A DNA stretch of 55,492 nucleotides from assembly GCA_001579985.1 (NCBI GenBank), contig LRSR01008333.1, forward strand, positions 1 to 55,492, given 5' to 3'. Origin of the DNA: Hypsibius dujardini (taxonomy: Eukaryota; Tardigrada; Eutardigrada; Parachela; Hypsibiidae). The stretch's first letter is position 1, and every line of letters begins with the position of its first letter. Shown here piece by piece: positions 1 to 11,157 of the stretch. A program made the translations under genes and the position numbers. The notes under the pieces were generated by a model. It did not search any database. It was given only the letters and a program-made list of their open reading frames with translations, and was not told the DNA's origin.

Positions 1-28
1 TGTCTGTCTGTCTGTCTGTCTGTCTGTT
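1..28. repeat. (TGTC)n microsatellite
   Basis: About seven tandem copies of the tetranucleotide TGTC start the window. The tract lies in the intron after the last visible Smad4 exon and matches the CTGT tracts in two upstream Smad4 introns. Confidence 0.95.
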
Positions 29-65
29 AAGCGATGCAGGAAGGTTATCCGAAACGCGCCCTCAC

Positions 66-1044
66 CTGAACTTCGATCCAGCAGGGGGTCTCCTTGATGG
101 TCTTCCTCCCGTAATCCGGTCCCCAGCCCTTGACGAAGCTGAGTCGCAGCACACACAACCGCCGCAAGTCGTCCGCACCGATGCCGGACGAGGAGGTCAG
201 CGCCGGCAAATTGCCCGGCACCGGTGAGAGCTGCTGCGAGCGCTGCTGCTGATTCACTGCGCCAAAATTACCTGCAACGAATTTTATTAGAATTAAGAGA
301 AACAATTTCTCGTTTCAAGTAAAATATATTTTCACATCCAAAATCCCGGTAGAATTATTACATATATTTTAAGCTCCTTCCTGACTCATCATTTCAGCTA
401 GACTCAACATTTAAAATTAAAATTAAAAAACATTTTATTGGATTCGAAATGAACGATAAAATTATTCGAAATAAATAAATAAATTCGAAACGAAGGATAA
501 CTGAAGCATGATCAGTTACCAGTGACCGCTTGGGCCTGCGCGCACTGAATGGCCTGTGCCTGGTGCAGCTGCTGCAGCATGTGGTGGTAGCAGACCTCCA
601 GGTCAAAGATCTTCAGTTGAGTCCCGGTGCCGATCTTGTGGACAGCCTCGCCCGGAGCGCGATTTTGGACAAAGTCAAGATAGTAACTTTGCGCAAACAT
701 GCTGTACGAGTCTGCTTCGCCGGTTCCGTGGACGTTCAGCCAAACGCTGTGGTCTTCGCGGTAGGTCAAACAAATCCCTTTACCGATGATGATGCGCGCC
801 TTCTCGCTAGCTTCCGTGCGGTGGACATTGGTAAGCGGGCCGAGGCAAAAGCGGTCGGAATGGCTGGGATCGGCGTAGCCGTCCACGGTGAGGCTGGTGT
901 AAGCGTTGCGGACTTTAAAAGTCTCGCCGACCTGAGAAAGAGCGACATATGGAGCCGAATGTCACGGTAGCTGTCTATTTTGCTGCCTCTTTAGGCCACT
1001 GCCTGTTTCCCTGCCTGCCTGCCTACCTACAATCTACCTACCTA

Positions 1045-1082
<38 letters not shown>

Positions 1083-3220
1083 GGTCTGTCTGTCTGTCTG
1101 TCTGTCTGACAGTCTGTTTGTCAGGCAGTCTGTTTGTCAGTCGATCTGACTGTTTTTCTGCCTGCCGGACTACCTGCCTGCCTGCCTGTCTGCCTCTGTC
1201 CGATTTCCAGTAAATCAATCCGTTAACGGTGAAAAACGCCGCATACTTGTTGGTCCATTTCGAAATAAGAGATGGTGCACCAGTAGTCAGGCGGCTGCTG
1301 CTTCCGCAAGGCCTCCTCATACCGAAGCGTCTGCTGACTCTGTTCGAACATGCGCTGCTCGTGAATGGCGAGCTTGTAGTCTTGCAGCTCCAATGGTAGC
1401 ATCGAGGAGCCAGGCGGCGGCGGCAGACCATGGTTCCAGAACCCACCGGGGGGCGGCGGAGGATGGTTCATCATCAGCGTTCCGCTTCCGGGGTGGTAAA
1501 GATTATTCAGTTCCCCATGCGGTGGTGGTGGTGGCAGGGGTGGGTACTGATCAGATCCAATACCGTTAGAATTCATTGTGCCGCCGTGATTAACATTCAT
1601 AGTGGGTTTCCTGGAAAAGAAGATAAGCGAACGTCGGTTGACTGCCTTTTTGGTAGAATTTCTGTCTGACTATTTGTCTACATAATATTTTCCATCTGTC
1701 TGCTCGCCTGATTGTATGTCTGTCTGCTTGCCTGCCTGTCTGTCTGTTTTTCTGTCTGTCTGTCTGTCTGTCTGCCTGTCTGTCTGCCTGCATGTCTGTC
1801 TGTCTGTCTGTTTATCTGTCTGTCTCCCTGCCTGACCGCCTGTTCGTGTGTTTGTCTCCCTGACTAGTTAGCGATGCTTGCCTGTTTTCCATGAGGGACG
1901 GTCCAGGCGGGGCCAACATACTGGGCAATTCACCTAAGCCGAACATACGCGGACCCCCGTTCATCATGGAGGACTGCGGTGAGTTGATGTCGTCAAATTC
2001 GTAGAGTTCGTCGTCGTGGTTTCCATCCCCCATGCCGAGGCCCGGCAGATAGAGATCCAGACCAGGCGAGATGACCCGTTCGTAGTGGTAGGGATTCACG
2101 CAGACATTGTCCAGCTTGTCGTCGAAGGCAAAGTGGCAGAAGGTGATCTTCTTCAGTTCGCTCTTCTGGATGTCGGACCAGCGCCAAATCCGGGCATAGA
2201 TCACGTGAGGGAAAACTTTTTTCCCGGCAACCTAAAGTAAAGTAAAAATTTAAAAAAAAATGCTTAAACTTAAACTTGCATAAATAAAATACTTTTCCTG
2301 CTGCAAAAAAATAAAAAAATAATTAAATTAAATTTAGCAAAAATGATATTTAAGTAATAAAAATAAATAGTAAATAAGTAAACTGAAATTATGATTTAAA
2401 TAAAATAATTTAAATAAAACGAAATTTTTTTTAAATTAAATTAAATTTAGTTTAATTTTAAAAAAATTTTATAAACTTTTTTTTGGATTGTGGAATTTAC
2501 CTGTAGTCGCCCGTCAAGGGTGCGTGGAATGGTAGCACACTTTGTCAACTGGCTTCCATTGAGAGTGACCGCCTGGATCAATGCGTCCAATTCATCCGGC
2601 TTGTCCTTCAGCTTCTTCACCAAACATTCGATGGCTCTCTTGGCGAACGCTTCCGATTCTCCTCCCTGTCGGTGACCTGCAACGGAAAAAATAAATACTT
2701 TGTACACATAATTGAATCCACTCTAGTGTTGTGTAAATATATTAAAATAAATAACCTTTGTTGGTGAATTGAAATGTATTTAGTATTTCACGTAAATTCA
2801 ATCACGTTAAGTAAACAAAACTAATCCACGCCAATTAAAAAATAAAACAGGTTAATCTCAAGAGTGTGAAATGGATCCTCATTGCACCCTGTGCTTGATT
2901 GATGAGTTGAGCATGAGCTGACAAGACTGCGCCATGTTTTGATTGATTGATTGATTGGCTGCTTTCATATTCTTAATTTTTTAGATTCATTTTTCGTTTG
3001 CATTCCAACTCTCATCGTTTATAGTATAAATATTAGGAAATGTATACTCACACATGAGGCTGTGGACGATGGAGATACAGGCGTCGGTGGAGGATGCGGT
3101 GGCCGCTGCTGCGGACGCCGCGGCTGATGAAGTAGCTGCGGAATTGGGCATTCCATTCTCCGTAATCCCATTCGAATACTCCACCTTCGGGAAGGGCGAC
3201 GCCGCGTCCCAGTGCCCCAT
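66..3220 (-). CDS. Smad4: Smad4 (co-Smad), C-terminus beyond the left edge
   Basis: Co-Smad of TGF-beta/BMP signalling: it binds receptor-activated Smads and DNA in the nucleus. Six coding exons join in phase: 3220-3052, 2676-2501, 2231-1882, 1610-1247, 931-520, 271-66, giving 559 residues. The MH1 domain (about residues 45-150) has the co-Smad core [16 protein letters not shown], the DGRLQVAGKK hairpin and [11 protein letters not shown] Pro/Gly/Asn-rich linker follows. The MH2 domain starts near [20 protein letters not shown] and includes [26 protein letters not shown], a Gln/Ala insert typical of Smad4, and [21 protein letters not shown]. It then meets a CAG|GTGAGG donor, so the conserved terminal helix is encoded left of position 1. 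The start is the first ATG after an in-frame stop; an Ala-rich stretch precedes [12 protein letters not shown], as in Smad4 N-termini. The intron between 1882 and 1610 has a GC donor (CAG|GCAAGC), the only choice that keeps phase. Introns carry CTGT repeats and, at 2232-2500, very AT-rich sequence. Confidence 0.96.
1011..1200. repeat. (CTGT)n/(CTGC)n microsatellite in a Smad4 intron
   Basis: Tandem CTGT and CTGC units with point changes fill most of the intron between the exons at 931-520 and 1610-1247. Long ORFs across it are simple-sequence artefacts. Confidence 0.95.
1690..1865. repeat. (CTGT)n microsatellite in a Smad4 intron
   Basis: A second degenerate CTGT/CTGC tract lies in the GC-AG intron between the Smad4 exons ending at 1882 and starting at 1610. 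It reaches almost to the GC donor. Confidence 0.93.
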
Positions 3221-3848
3221 CGGGAGGAGAAATGGATCGGTTGATTTCGCAATGGCGACTTGAAATGGAAAGACGTTTAATTAAACAGAGACGATGTTTT
3301 GAAAGTTTTTGGAGAAAGAAATACGTAAACAAAGCATCACATTCCAAAGCCATGTGAGAAAAATTGGAAACCGAATATTTGGACCCACCGGACCGGTTCA
3401 GATGATTTCATCTTTGACAAGCGGGGGATAATACACGGGCTTGTGGAACTGGAGACTGGAATTTCATTGGAATTTGGAAACGTTTTGGAATTAACTTGTG
3501 GATTGTGGACTACTGTATTGCAGTAGTATTAGTATTTTCGCATTGTGCTTTGCGCTTAACTCTCCCATTTTTTACTAAATGACAAAACGAACGGCTGAAG
3601 TGCTGATCGAAATTTTAGTCCAGAAAAATAATAACTAGAAAACCAGCCAATCAATCATCGTTCGCTCGCTAACACAGGTGTGAACTGGACACTGGCTCAA
3701 CATGGACGAAGCGATGAAACTCCCTGTAAGGAAAAGTGCAGCAGGGAAACTGCTAAATAATTCCCCGTTGTACGCAGGTTATTCTACGGCCACCTCCCTG
3801 TCGTTCCGCCGTTCGCCGCATTTTTCCCCTTTGTTGATATGTACAGTA
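3221..3848. other. Smad4 upstream region, no gene seen
   Basis: Presumed 5' UTR and promoter side of Smad4. No ORF has family support and no core promoter element can be assigned. A stop codon lies in frame shortly upstream of the chosen Smad4 ATG, so any coding sequence further up would need another splice. Confidence 0.4.
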
Positions 3849-3988
3849 CTGTACTGCCGCGATTGTAACGGTCGTTTTTGAAAACGGGCAGCGCACTCGG
3901 CCTGTGTCTTGGCTGGGTGCCAACTCATGACAGAGGCGCGTGTGGCGGAGGCGGGGCTTAACCGACCGTTATAATCGCGGCAGTACAG
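3849..3988. mobile_element. 140-bp MITE with TA target duplication
   Basis: Terminal inverted repeats of about 26 bp begin CTGTACTGCCGCGATT and match with one mismatch (G/A). Both ends are flanked by TA (3847-3848 and 3989-3990), as for Tc1/mariner insertions. It is too short to encode protein, so non-autonomous. Confidence 0.85.
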
Positions 3989-4201
3989 TACAAGCCAAGC
4001 TCGGGCTTCACCCACGTTGGAATTTACCCCTTTAAGAACATCCGTTTACGACGTCAGTAATTTTTATTAGGCGACCCGACACCCTCTCCCCTAACGTCAG
4101 AGTTCGTCAGAATTTGTTTAATACCCCGTAGATCTTCAGTTTCTGACATCAGAAACCATAGACTCCTTCCATTACTGAAAAAAAAGTGAAATGTATCTAT
4201 A

Positions 4202-4741
4202 TCACTCCAAATCGGGCGTGTCCTCCACCAGGTCGTTTCGCAGCCAGTCCGTCAAATATGAAATGATAAGGATATCCTCGGGCGACGCTGGTACGCGAGC
4301 TGCGATTTCGTCATCATCGCTCATGTCTTCGTATTCTTCTTCCTGGTCATCCGGCGCACAGCGGTGATTTTTACGGGCGACCTGCGTGGAGAAGTATGCG
4401 GAGCACGTCTTGCAGACCATGCGATCCCACTTTCCACCCCTTCGTAAGGAGAGGCAGTAGTAATCGAACGGCAGTGCCGCATACTTCGAGCTAGGATCAA
4501 ATGGTTTCAGCAGCATCCGAGTGTCCAGTCGGTAAAATGTTCCCATGTCTGTAACGGGGTCAGCAGGAACTGGTCCGTTTGGGCCGCTGACGTAACGAAT
4601 TGGAGGGGGTAGAAACTGATCAGAAAAGACCTTGGCTCTCTCATTTGAGAATTTCGCGGAAAGACCTAACGAATGCATCAATGAACAGCTGATACGGCGG
4701 GTTCGGTTTCTGTGAAAATGTTTGCTGAACTGCACGCACAT
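4202..4741 (-). CDS. Uncharacterised ORF with a zinc-finger-like CxxC...HxxC motif
   Basis: An open frame of about 180 codons. The upstream 40 codons overlap a second plausible frame and possible splice sites (a GTAAGG donor near 4770, acceptors near 4720-4732), so the true 5' end is uncertain. Visible features: a Pro-rich stretch (FLPPPIRYVSGPNGPVPADP), a conserved-looking core (FYRLDTRMLLKPF, LPFDYYCLSLRRGG), a putative zinc-binding motif CKTCSAYFSTQVARKNHRC and a strongly acidic stretch before the stop. I do not recognise the family. The layout could suit the C-terminal part of a transposon-derived or domesticated nuclear protein, but that is inference. Transposons surround it. Confidence 0.4.
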   Translation of the reverse strand: MCVQFSKHFHRNRTRRISCSLMHSLGLSAKFSNERAKVFSDQFLPPPIRYVSGPNGPVPADPVTDMGTFYRLDTRMLLKPFDPSSKYAALPFDYYCLSLRRGGKWDRMVCKTCSAYFSTQVARKNHRCAPDDQEEEYEDMSDDDEIAARVPASPEDILIISYLTDWLRNDLVEDTPDLE

Positions 4742-6483
4742 AGCTCTCTACACTTTTTGAAATCCTTACCTCCACAATCGAACGGCAATCCCTTTTCTTC
4801 CTCTTCTCAACTTCCTTTCCCCCTTCTCTTTTCTCCATCCCCTATTGCATTCTCTTTCCTTTTTTTTCTGAAAGATGTGGACGAAAATTTCCCACTTCCC
4901 ACCTTCCTTCTTCACTGCCCATCCTTCTTCTTTCCCACCTCGCTTTTCTGTTTCTTTCACGCCATTCTTTCTGACAACGTTTGCAGACATAAATTTCTAC
5001 ATTAATCCCGCAAATTCTCATTGATGTTATCCGTTTCTCACGACATCCTCAGCCAATTTTCTTCTTTTCACCACCTCTTCACTCTCTAGCCCGCCCTAGT
5101 TCCCATTACACATACAGAAGGATAACTTTCCGTCTAATTTTCCGCAAAAAATCCGGCAAAAATGTTACCAGAAAATTTACTCGTTAAAATTCCAAAATTT
5201 TTAAAATTTTGGGAAGTAGGACAAATTTAATCCAACTTCCAGAATTAATCCAACTGGCAAAAAATAGGATAATATACAGACCCGGGTACGCATCTGGTTT
5301 ACGATAAGTGTACAAAAAGAAAAGTTCTGGTCAATGCTTTCATCTTTTTTTACTTCTGTCATACGATTTATGAAACTGTTACCTGTGTTTGTTTGAAAAC
5401 AATGCTGGAAATTGTTTTCAAAACTTCGTTCAGATGGGCTCATCGTCGAATCGCGCGAACAAACGCTTGACAAGCTAAGATATAATAGCGCCTGAAAACT
5501 GTTCCAGTCTTCCCACAGCCATGAAACGTGAAAGCACAAGTTTCGCAATTCTTCGCGAAAATGCTAAAACTGTTTCAGAACTATTTTTTGGACACATATT
5601 TCGCCGTGTTCTAAAATAATTAGAAATCCCACCATTGTGTCCCACAAGATGCCAAACCCTGGGCACCCTGTACAGACTTTTATTTCTGTCATTTATTTCT
5701 AAAAACTTACAGTCTGCTCGCCTTTCGAATAAGAATGAATAAGGCACATAAGATTTGAAAGTTCACACATATCGCTTCACATAAATTTAGACTGATAAAA
5801 AGAGTGGTCACACGCCCTGTGAACGACCTCACATATTCTGTGTGGAATGGCGTACAATTTGTGTGAAAAATTGACTTTTAGTATGACCTATCGTACTTCA
5901 TATTTTCATGTGCACTAGGGAGAAGGACTTAGTAAGTGACTCAGAAAATAAGGGAACATTTCGACGCTAAATATTAGTTTTTAATATTGCGAATGACACC
6001 TAGTTTTTTTCATGTCATATCGGCTTTTCTGCAAGTCAATCAGCCACCTAGACAAAGAGCGCGGAATTAAAGCTTACCGGTGAAATACCGATCAAGAACA
6101 GCCCTCAATAAAACGCCGAGAATGGTGAAGTAATCTACTACAGGCATCATTGACGTCATAATGGCCTGACGCTTCTGCCACCTGTACCAAACAATGGGTA
6201 AAAACATTCGTTTTATCGTTACGTGAAGCATCCTCAAATTCGGTTTCCGAAAATATTGTTTTATTTCATCTGAATTTGATTTTTGTTTGATTTGATTGAC
6301 ACATCCGGAAATGAAATTTATTTTATCTGAATTTACTTCATCATATTACTTTTATTGACATATGCAAAATATTATTTTATTTTATCTGAATTTGCTTTGT
6401 TATACAGTAGATATAAACTGCGTAAAATTTTGGCTGCTGCAATTCTTGCAATTTACAGTGGCGCGTCTACCATCGGACACGTG
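4742..6483. other. Intergenic stretch, no supported gene
   Basis: Contains a pyrimidine-rich tract on the plus strand (4790-5100) that yields Lys/Glu-rich shadow ORFs on the minus strand. Near 5660-5680 the minus strand reads TACAGGGTGCCC, a common terminus of mariner-like elements, but I found no partner end. No coding exon could be supported. Confidence 0.5.
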
Positions 6484-6679
6484 CAGTGGCGCGCCGAGGG
6501 GGGGGTGATTTGTTGTTTACAACCCCCCTTGAAAGTAAAAAATGTGCCCTCAGGGTCCCCCATTTAGAGAAAAACACCATGATTGAGAATTGTCATGCAA
6601 TACTCCCCCCTTACGTTCTATCGGAAATATTTCGGATACAATAAAAACACCTCCCAATTAACCAAAGCTCGGCGCGCCA
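6484..6679. mobile_element. hAT-type MITE, copy 1 (right end decayed)
   Basis: Starts CAGTGGCGCGCCGAG and ends CTCGGCGCGCCA; the last bases have mutated. Internal sequence is nearly identical to the intact copy at 31649-31846, including AATACTCCCCCCTTACGTTC. A second CAGTGGCGCG remnant lies just left at about 6456, suggesting nested insertion. A clean 8-bp target duplication is not visible here. Confidence 0.8.
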
Positions 6680-7334
6680 TCGGGTACTTGCCCCCCCCCC
6701 TGTAAACTCCGGACTGCTGAAAATCTTCCAGTACCTTACAAAATTTAGACTGTTTTTCCAACTTTGATTCTTTTTATGGCGAGAGGGGTTACATAAAAAA
6801 AATCCGCCTGCAAACTGGCTCTCTCTGATTTTTCCTCCAGACGCCCCATTGGAAATTGTCTTTTACTTTCAAATGGGAAAAGCTGAAAAGTACAAGAAAA
6901 TTATGTTTTCATCAGGGAAATGGTAAAATATGAATCTTTGCGTGCCCGTACTGTTATCTGGAATTCCAGTTAAAGGATCATTTCTGAGAAACGTTTCTGG
7001 CAGCGAACGGGTGGTGCAAAAGTTTAATGAGAACCGTTTGGTGGCACGCAAAGTGATCTAAAGAAATGACACTAGGAACAGCGTAAGGCTTTTATTGTAA
7101 GTTATGTGGGATGCTACGATCATAGTCATGGAAAATTTGAATCCTTTGATGAGATGACTCTTTGGGAAATTAGGTTCTTCTTCTCACACGCATCTGGCAA
7201 ACATATGACTCTAACAATCGCCACATCCCTTAAACAAGTGACGACTTTTGATGGACCCGTTCGATTGACCCAGTTCGATTGACCCAGATGCATCACGTCC
7301 GCAAGAAACGTCACAAGTGCAGCTGATTAACGTA
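6680..7334. other. Intergenic stretch, no gene seen
   Basis: No ORF with family support on either strand. A C-run near 6690 follows the hAT-type element. Confidence 0.5.
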
Positions 7335-7489
7335 CCGTCGCGATCTCAAGGGACAGTAGAATGCCCTAGGATGTGCATTCCGCCCGCCTTGCGCCGTATA
7401 TTTAGACCGGGGTGTGCGTGTGTGTGTGTGTGTGTGTGCGTATGTGCTACACTGAGGCGGCGCTTCGCTGTCCCTTGAGATCGCGACGA
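7335..7489. mobile_element. 155-bp MITE with 21-bp perfect inverted repeats
   Basis: CGTCGCGATCTCAAGGGACAG at 7336-7356 is the exact reverse complement of 7468-7488. TA flanks both sides (7333-7334, 7490-7491). A short (GT)n tract sits inside (about 7411-7440). Best read as a non-autonomous Tc1/mariner-type element. Confidence 0.8.
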
Positions 7490-7798
7490 TAAGGTGCTTC
7501 CGGTCGACAACGAGTCCTATTTCAGTCTGACAACCTACTTTGATTTATTTGTTGTAAGTAGGTAAGTAACGCGCCCAAAACTATCTTAGCATCTCGTACA
7601 AAATCTATTCAACCATCGCAAAATTATTTAAATGACATTTTTCTGTCTAAAACTTGTACAAGCACTCTTCATTCATCACAGTAAGTCATTGCTCTCACCC
7701 ACGCTGATCCGACTTGAAAACTTCTAAAGCAGCGCTTCGTTAAGCTTTTTTGGAAACGTTGATATCCTTTAAGCGACTTTCCAAGTTTTAACTACGTT

Positions 7799-8836
7799 AT
7801 GGCAGTCCGGATAATGAACCCGATGACCATCACGATCATCATCTGCATTATAGCAATTGCAGATTTAAGGCTAGCAGAAGCTGCATCAAGTAAGACAGCT
7901 GATAGCTGATTCTGTCGCGGCGAGCGCCTCTTGTCCTAAACATTTGAAAGGTGTTCAATCTTTGTGATATTTACATGTTTTGCTTGGCAGGGATATACGT
8001 TCCCGAAGACTACATTGTCAACAAGCACAACAGAGTTAGAGGTGAAGTGTATCCACCAGCGCGGAATATGCCCGCCGTCAGATGGTCTGCTCGAGCGGCG
8101 AAGCTCGCTCAGAATAATGCCTATAGCTGTGTCTTCGGACACGAGCAGAACGGTACGTAATGACTCTCTGCCTACCATGGACATCAAAGCTTAGAAAAAC
8201 TACTAAAAACCTAATGAACTTGGGCCACTTTTCGGAACGAGATCGCCGCTAACTTCTATGTGAACGATAGAACATGCCTGCTTGATTTTGTCGCAGGCTG
8301 TGGTGAGAACCTCGCCTATTTCTCCGGCGACTCCGGCTCATGGCCGCAGGCTCTGGCACTATGGGCTAATGAGAAATCATCATTCACTTACGGAGGCCAC
8401 AATAACTTTAACGACGTCGGGCATTACACTCAGGCAAGTGGCTCGCTATCCGTCCCAGATATTGTTCTAACATAACAGGCAATTAACGTGGATGTTCTTC
8501 TTCTTTTTGATTAGATGGTCTCGGAGCGTAGTACCGGTGTGGGCTGTGCGTCCGCGTCGTGCGACGGCTGGGAGTACTACGTGTGCAGCTACTGCCCTGC
8601 GTAAGTCTATGCTTGACATTACGGACGCTGTCGAAAACGAAATACAATATGCACACATGCCCTAATATTGAGGACTTTTTGAAATAATCGAATTGATTTG
8701 AAACAGTGCCATTCGAAAATCATTTTGCTTCGGATATGTGTTGGCACATAATAACAAGTCCAGAAAACTATTTTTATACAAGCGGTTCTTTTGCAGGGGT
8801 AACTTCAATGATTGGTCGAGGCCCTACCGAACATGA
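7799..8836 (+). CDS. CAP-superfamily (SCP/CRISP/antigen 5-like) secreted protein
   Basis: Five exons join in phase: 7799-7889, 7991-8152, 8297-8433, 8515-8600, 8797-8836, giving 171 residues and a stop. Residues 1 to about 29 form a signal peptide with an Ile-rich core (ITIIICIIAIA). The rest is one CAP domain: first helix NKHNRVRGEV with the conserved His, CGENLAYF with a conserved Glu, the signature GHYTQMVSERSTGVGC with the second His, and the end CSYCPAGNFNDWSRPY. The cysteines suit the usual CAP disulfides. There is no C-terminal extension, so it is a minimal single-domain member, as in venom-allergen-like proteins. The third intron uses a GC donor (CAG|GCAAGT), required to keep HYTQ-MV continuous. 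CAP proteins act outside the cell, often binding lipids; the role here cannot be read from sequence. Confidence 0.93.
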
Positions 8837-9876
8837 TGATTCCGCCCACACTTGCTGATATGCCAGCTATCGGACTTTTTGTTCCCTAATCCCCCATCTA
8901 TAGCTAAGCCATAGCGCCCAAATAGAGGGCGTTTTAAACGTGGTGCCATACTAAAGCTCTCTACTGTGACAAAATTTGTGCTTGCTTTGCTGAGGACATT
9001 TTCAAGAGGAATTCAATGAAAGTACTTTTTCGGAAAGTAGGATGAGCGATTTCTTGCTAGACATTAATAGAGCCACGACAAAAGGTCCCCATGGCTTCAA
9101 AGCATGGCTGCTAGTTGCTTTTGAACGTTAGTTTGCACGATGGGGCTAGTGACCCAAAAAGGAGCGGACTTGCAACACAAAAGTCAACCGAGATCAGCAC
9201 GATGGACATTTGTATTTGCATTTTTATGTTGTGTTGTGTAATGAAAATCGCCGGCACATAGCATATCACACTTTGCAGAGAACAGAAAAGCTTAAAGAAC
9301 GCATACGGGACCGGGAGCTTCGCTTTATGAGCTTTGCTTCTGGTCCTGAGAATAGTGGTTAACTTTAAGTAGTGTTGTTGAAATACATTTAACATGGTAT
9401 TTAAAACAGCTGAAATCGCTCTTGATGATTTGTCGTGATTGATAGGTTAATACTTTTCTTATGATCATTATGTTTGTTTGATGGAACCGCTAAGCAAATT
9501 GTCATTGAGTTTCTTATATCGAGCACTGTTACGGTTGCGGGCCTGGTCTCATTTCAAAAGAAAAAAATCTTTTCCACTTTTCGTCTATCAAATATGATCG
9601 AATGAAGTTAGTTGCTTGCAACATAACACGTCATAAATAGTTGATAGTGTCTTATCCATGTCTCACTTTGCTGCAATGACTTCTTGCCAGTGTGTCTGCT
9701 GTTTGACTGATTCTTCCACTGCCGCAGGTGCCAAACGCAGTCGTTGATTGTTCGCCTCACCCGAGAAAACCACCGGAACAATTTTTGATCTTTTTCTGTT
9801 CGTTTGAGTGTACGGCGCCTGTCATGGCGGCTTTGCTCATCTTGGATTGCAAAACCGAGCACCACTTGCATCAGTA
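8837..9876. other. Intergenic stretch, no gene seen
   Basis: 3' flank of the CAP gene and left flank of the Tc1/mariner-like element. A long minus-strand open frame starting within this element and ending near 9608 is antisense to transposase sequence and not credible as a gene. Confidence 0.5.
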
Positions 9877-11157
9877 CAGGGGTCACCACGAACATTGAAT
9901 AGTTTCTAACTTCAAATGCGAAAACTCTGCGCAACCGATTTGATCCATGTATGATTTGTTCGTTTGGAAATTTAGCTGAAAACACGAAACAATCAGCCTC
10001 TGTAAAAATTTTGAGAATTGTTAAACATGTATTCTCAGATCGCAGATTCTCTAAAAGGCCGCATTTTGGCTCTCGGTGCCCTAAAACGGTCTCAACCCAT
10101 GATATCCAAGAGGTTGAGAAAGCAGAGTTTGATAGTTTCCCAATCGACCATCTCCCGTTTACTGAAAAAGCACAACATTGGACGGAATAATCTATCAACA
10201 GACCGAATGAAGGAAATCGTCGCGCCCCCTCCAAATGCACTCCCCGGACCGTACGGAAAGTGCAGATTTTGCTATCTTCGGACAATCCTCTGCCAACAAT
10301 TGAGATGGCACGGCGTGTAGGTGTCTCAGCTTCAACTATTTGTCGCTTGGTGGACAGCCCCCTGGACAAGAAGAAACTAAAAAAAGCCAAGGTACACCAC
10401 CTCACCGCGCGCGCCATTTGCAGCGTAGTCTTCGGGCTCTGCCGTTTTACGACTTGATCAAGGACGGCCGTTTTATATGGGTATTTACGATGAATGAATC
10501 CATGCTTCCTTTGGATTATCAGAACGGCAAAACGGACTACTCTTACGACTAGAAAAACATCGAAAACCGCCGGGAAAATGCACCTTTGTTAAGCGAGTCG
10601 CCGAATCACCCTCAACAGCGGATGTATGCCGCTTGTTATGGCTGGAAGGGCAATTCCGCCTATAAGTGGTCGAGCCGAAAGCCAAGATCAATACTGCGTA
10701 TTTTATTGAAAAGATTCTTGGTCCGATGATGCATGTGGACTTCAAGAATTCCTACGGAAGGGATCACAAGAACGTCATTTCTCACATGGTTAGCGCGCGC
10801 TCCCACACGGCCAACCCGGTTTATGAATAACTCGATTCTCAGGGAACTAAATATTTTACGAAGGACCAATGGTTGGCAAATTTGCCTGAAGTGTCTCCGA
10901 TGAACTTCTTCGCAAATGGATACTTCAAATCTCAGCTGGCGAAGCGGAAGTACACGATGATGGGAGGCATGCTGAAGGCGGCGAACGAAGAGTGGGAGAA
11001 AATTCCTTTAGAAATGTTCCGAGATTCCTTCCGCACTTGGCCCTATTGTGTTCTAGTAATTCATAAGGGCAAGGGCTATCATGCTCCAAATTATTAGAGC
11101 GTAATGTTTCGCAGTTATTTTTTGTTAAAAATGATTCAATGTTCGTGGTGACCCCTA
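9877..11157 (+). mobile_element. Decayed Tc1/mariner-type transposon, about 1.28 kb
   Basis: Inverted repeats of 23 bp (AGGGGTCACCACGAACATTG and three more bases) lie at 9878-9900 and 11134-11156, with TA next to each end. The length matches autonomous IS630/Tc1/mariner elements. The interior holds a broken transposase on the plus strand. Confidence 0.9.
10018..11097 (+). pseudogene. Tc1/mariner-type transposase, frameshifted
   Basis: Transposase-like sequence is scattered over all three plus frames. Helix-turn-helix segments come first (SQSTISRLLKKHNI near 10140, GVSASTICRLVDS near 10320). Catalytic-core-like segments follow (DLIKDGRFIWVF near 10455, HVDFKNSYGRDHKN near 10735, and a tail running to 11097 with LPEVSPMNFFANGYFKSQL). 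Several stops and frameshifts interrupt it. At the expected second and third acidic positions it reads VSARSHTA and SPMNFF, so catalytic Asp residues appear lost. Non-functional relic. Assignment to the IS630/Tc1/mariner superfamily rests on these motifs plus the TA-flanked ends; I cannot name the subfamily. Confidence 0.82.

Noticed and set aside
1042-1446. Long minus ORF with Arg/Gln/Thr/Asp repeats across the CTGT tract
   Set aside because: It is translated microsatellite in a Smad4 intron; the real Smad4 exon is in another frame.
5201-5747. Overlapping minus ORFs near a TACAGGGTGCCC motif
   Set aside because: Possible transposon remnant, but neither a second end nor transposase motifs could be found.
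9608-10417. 269-codon minus ORF
   Set aside because: Antisense to the transposase of the Tc1/mariner element, and it crosses the element's left inverted repeat; no domain seen.
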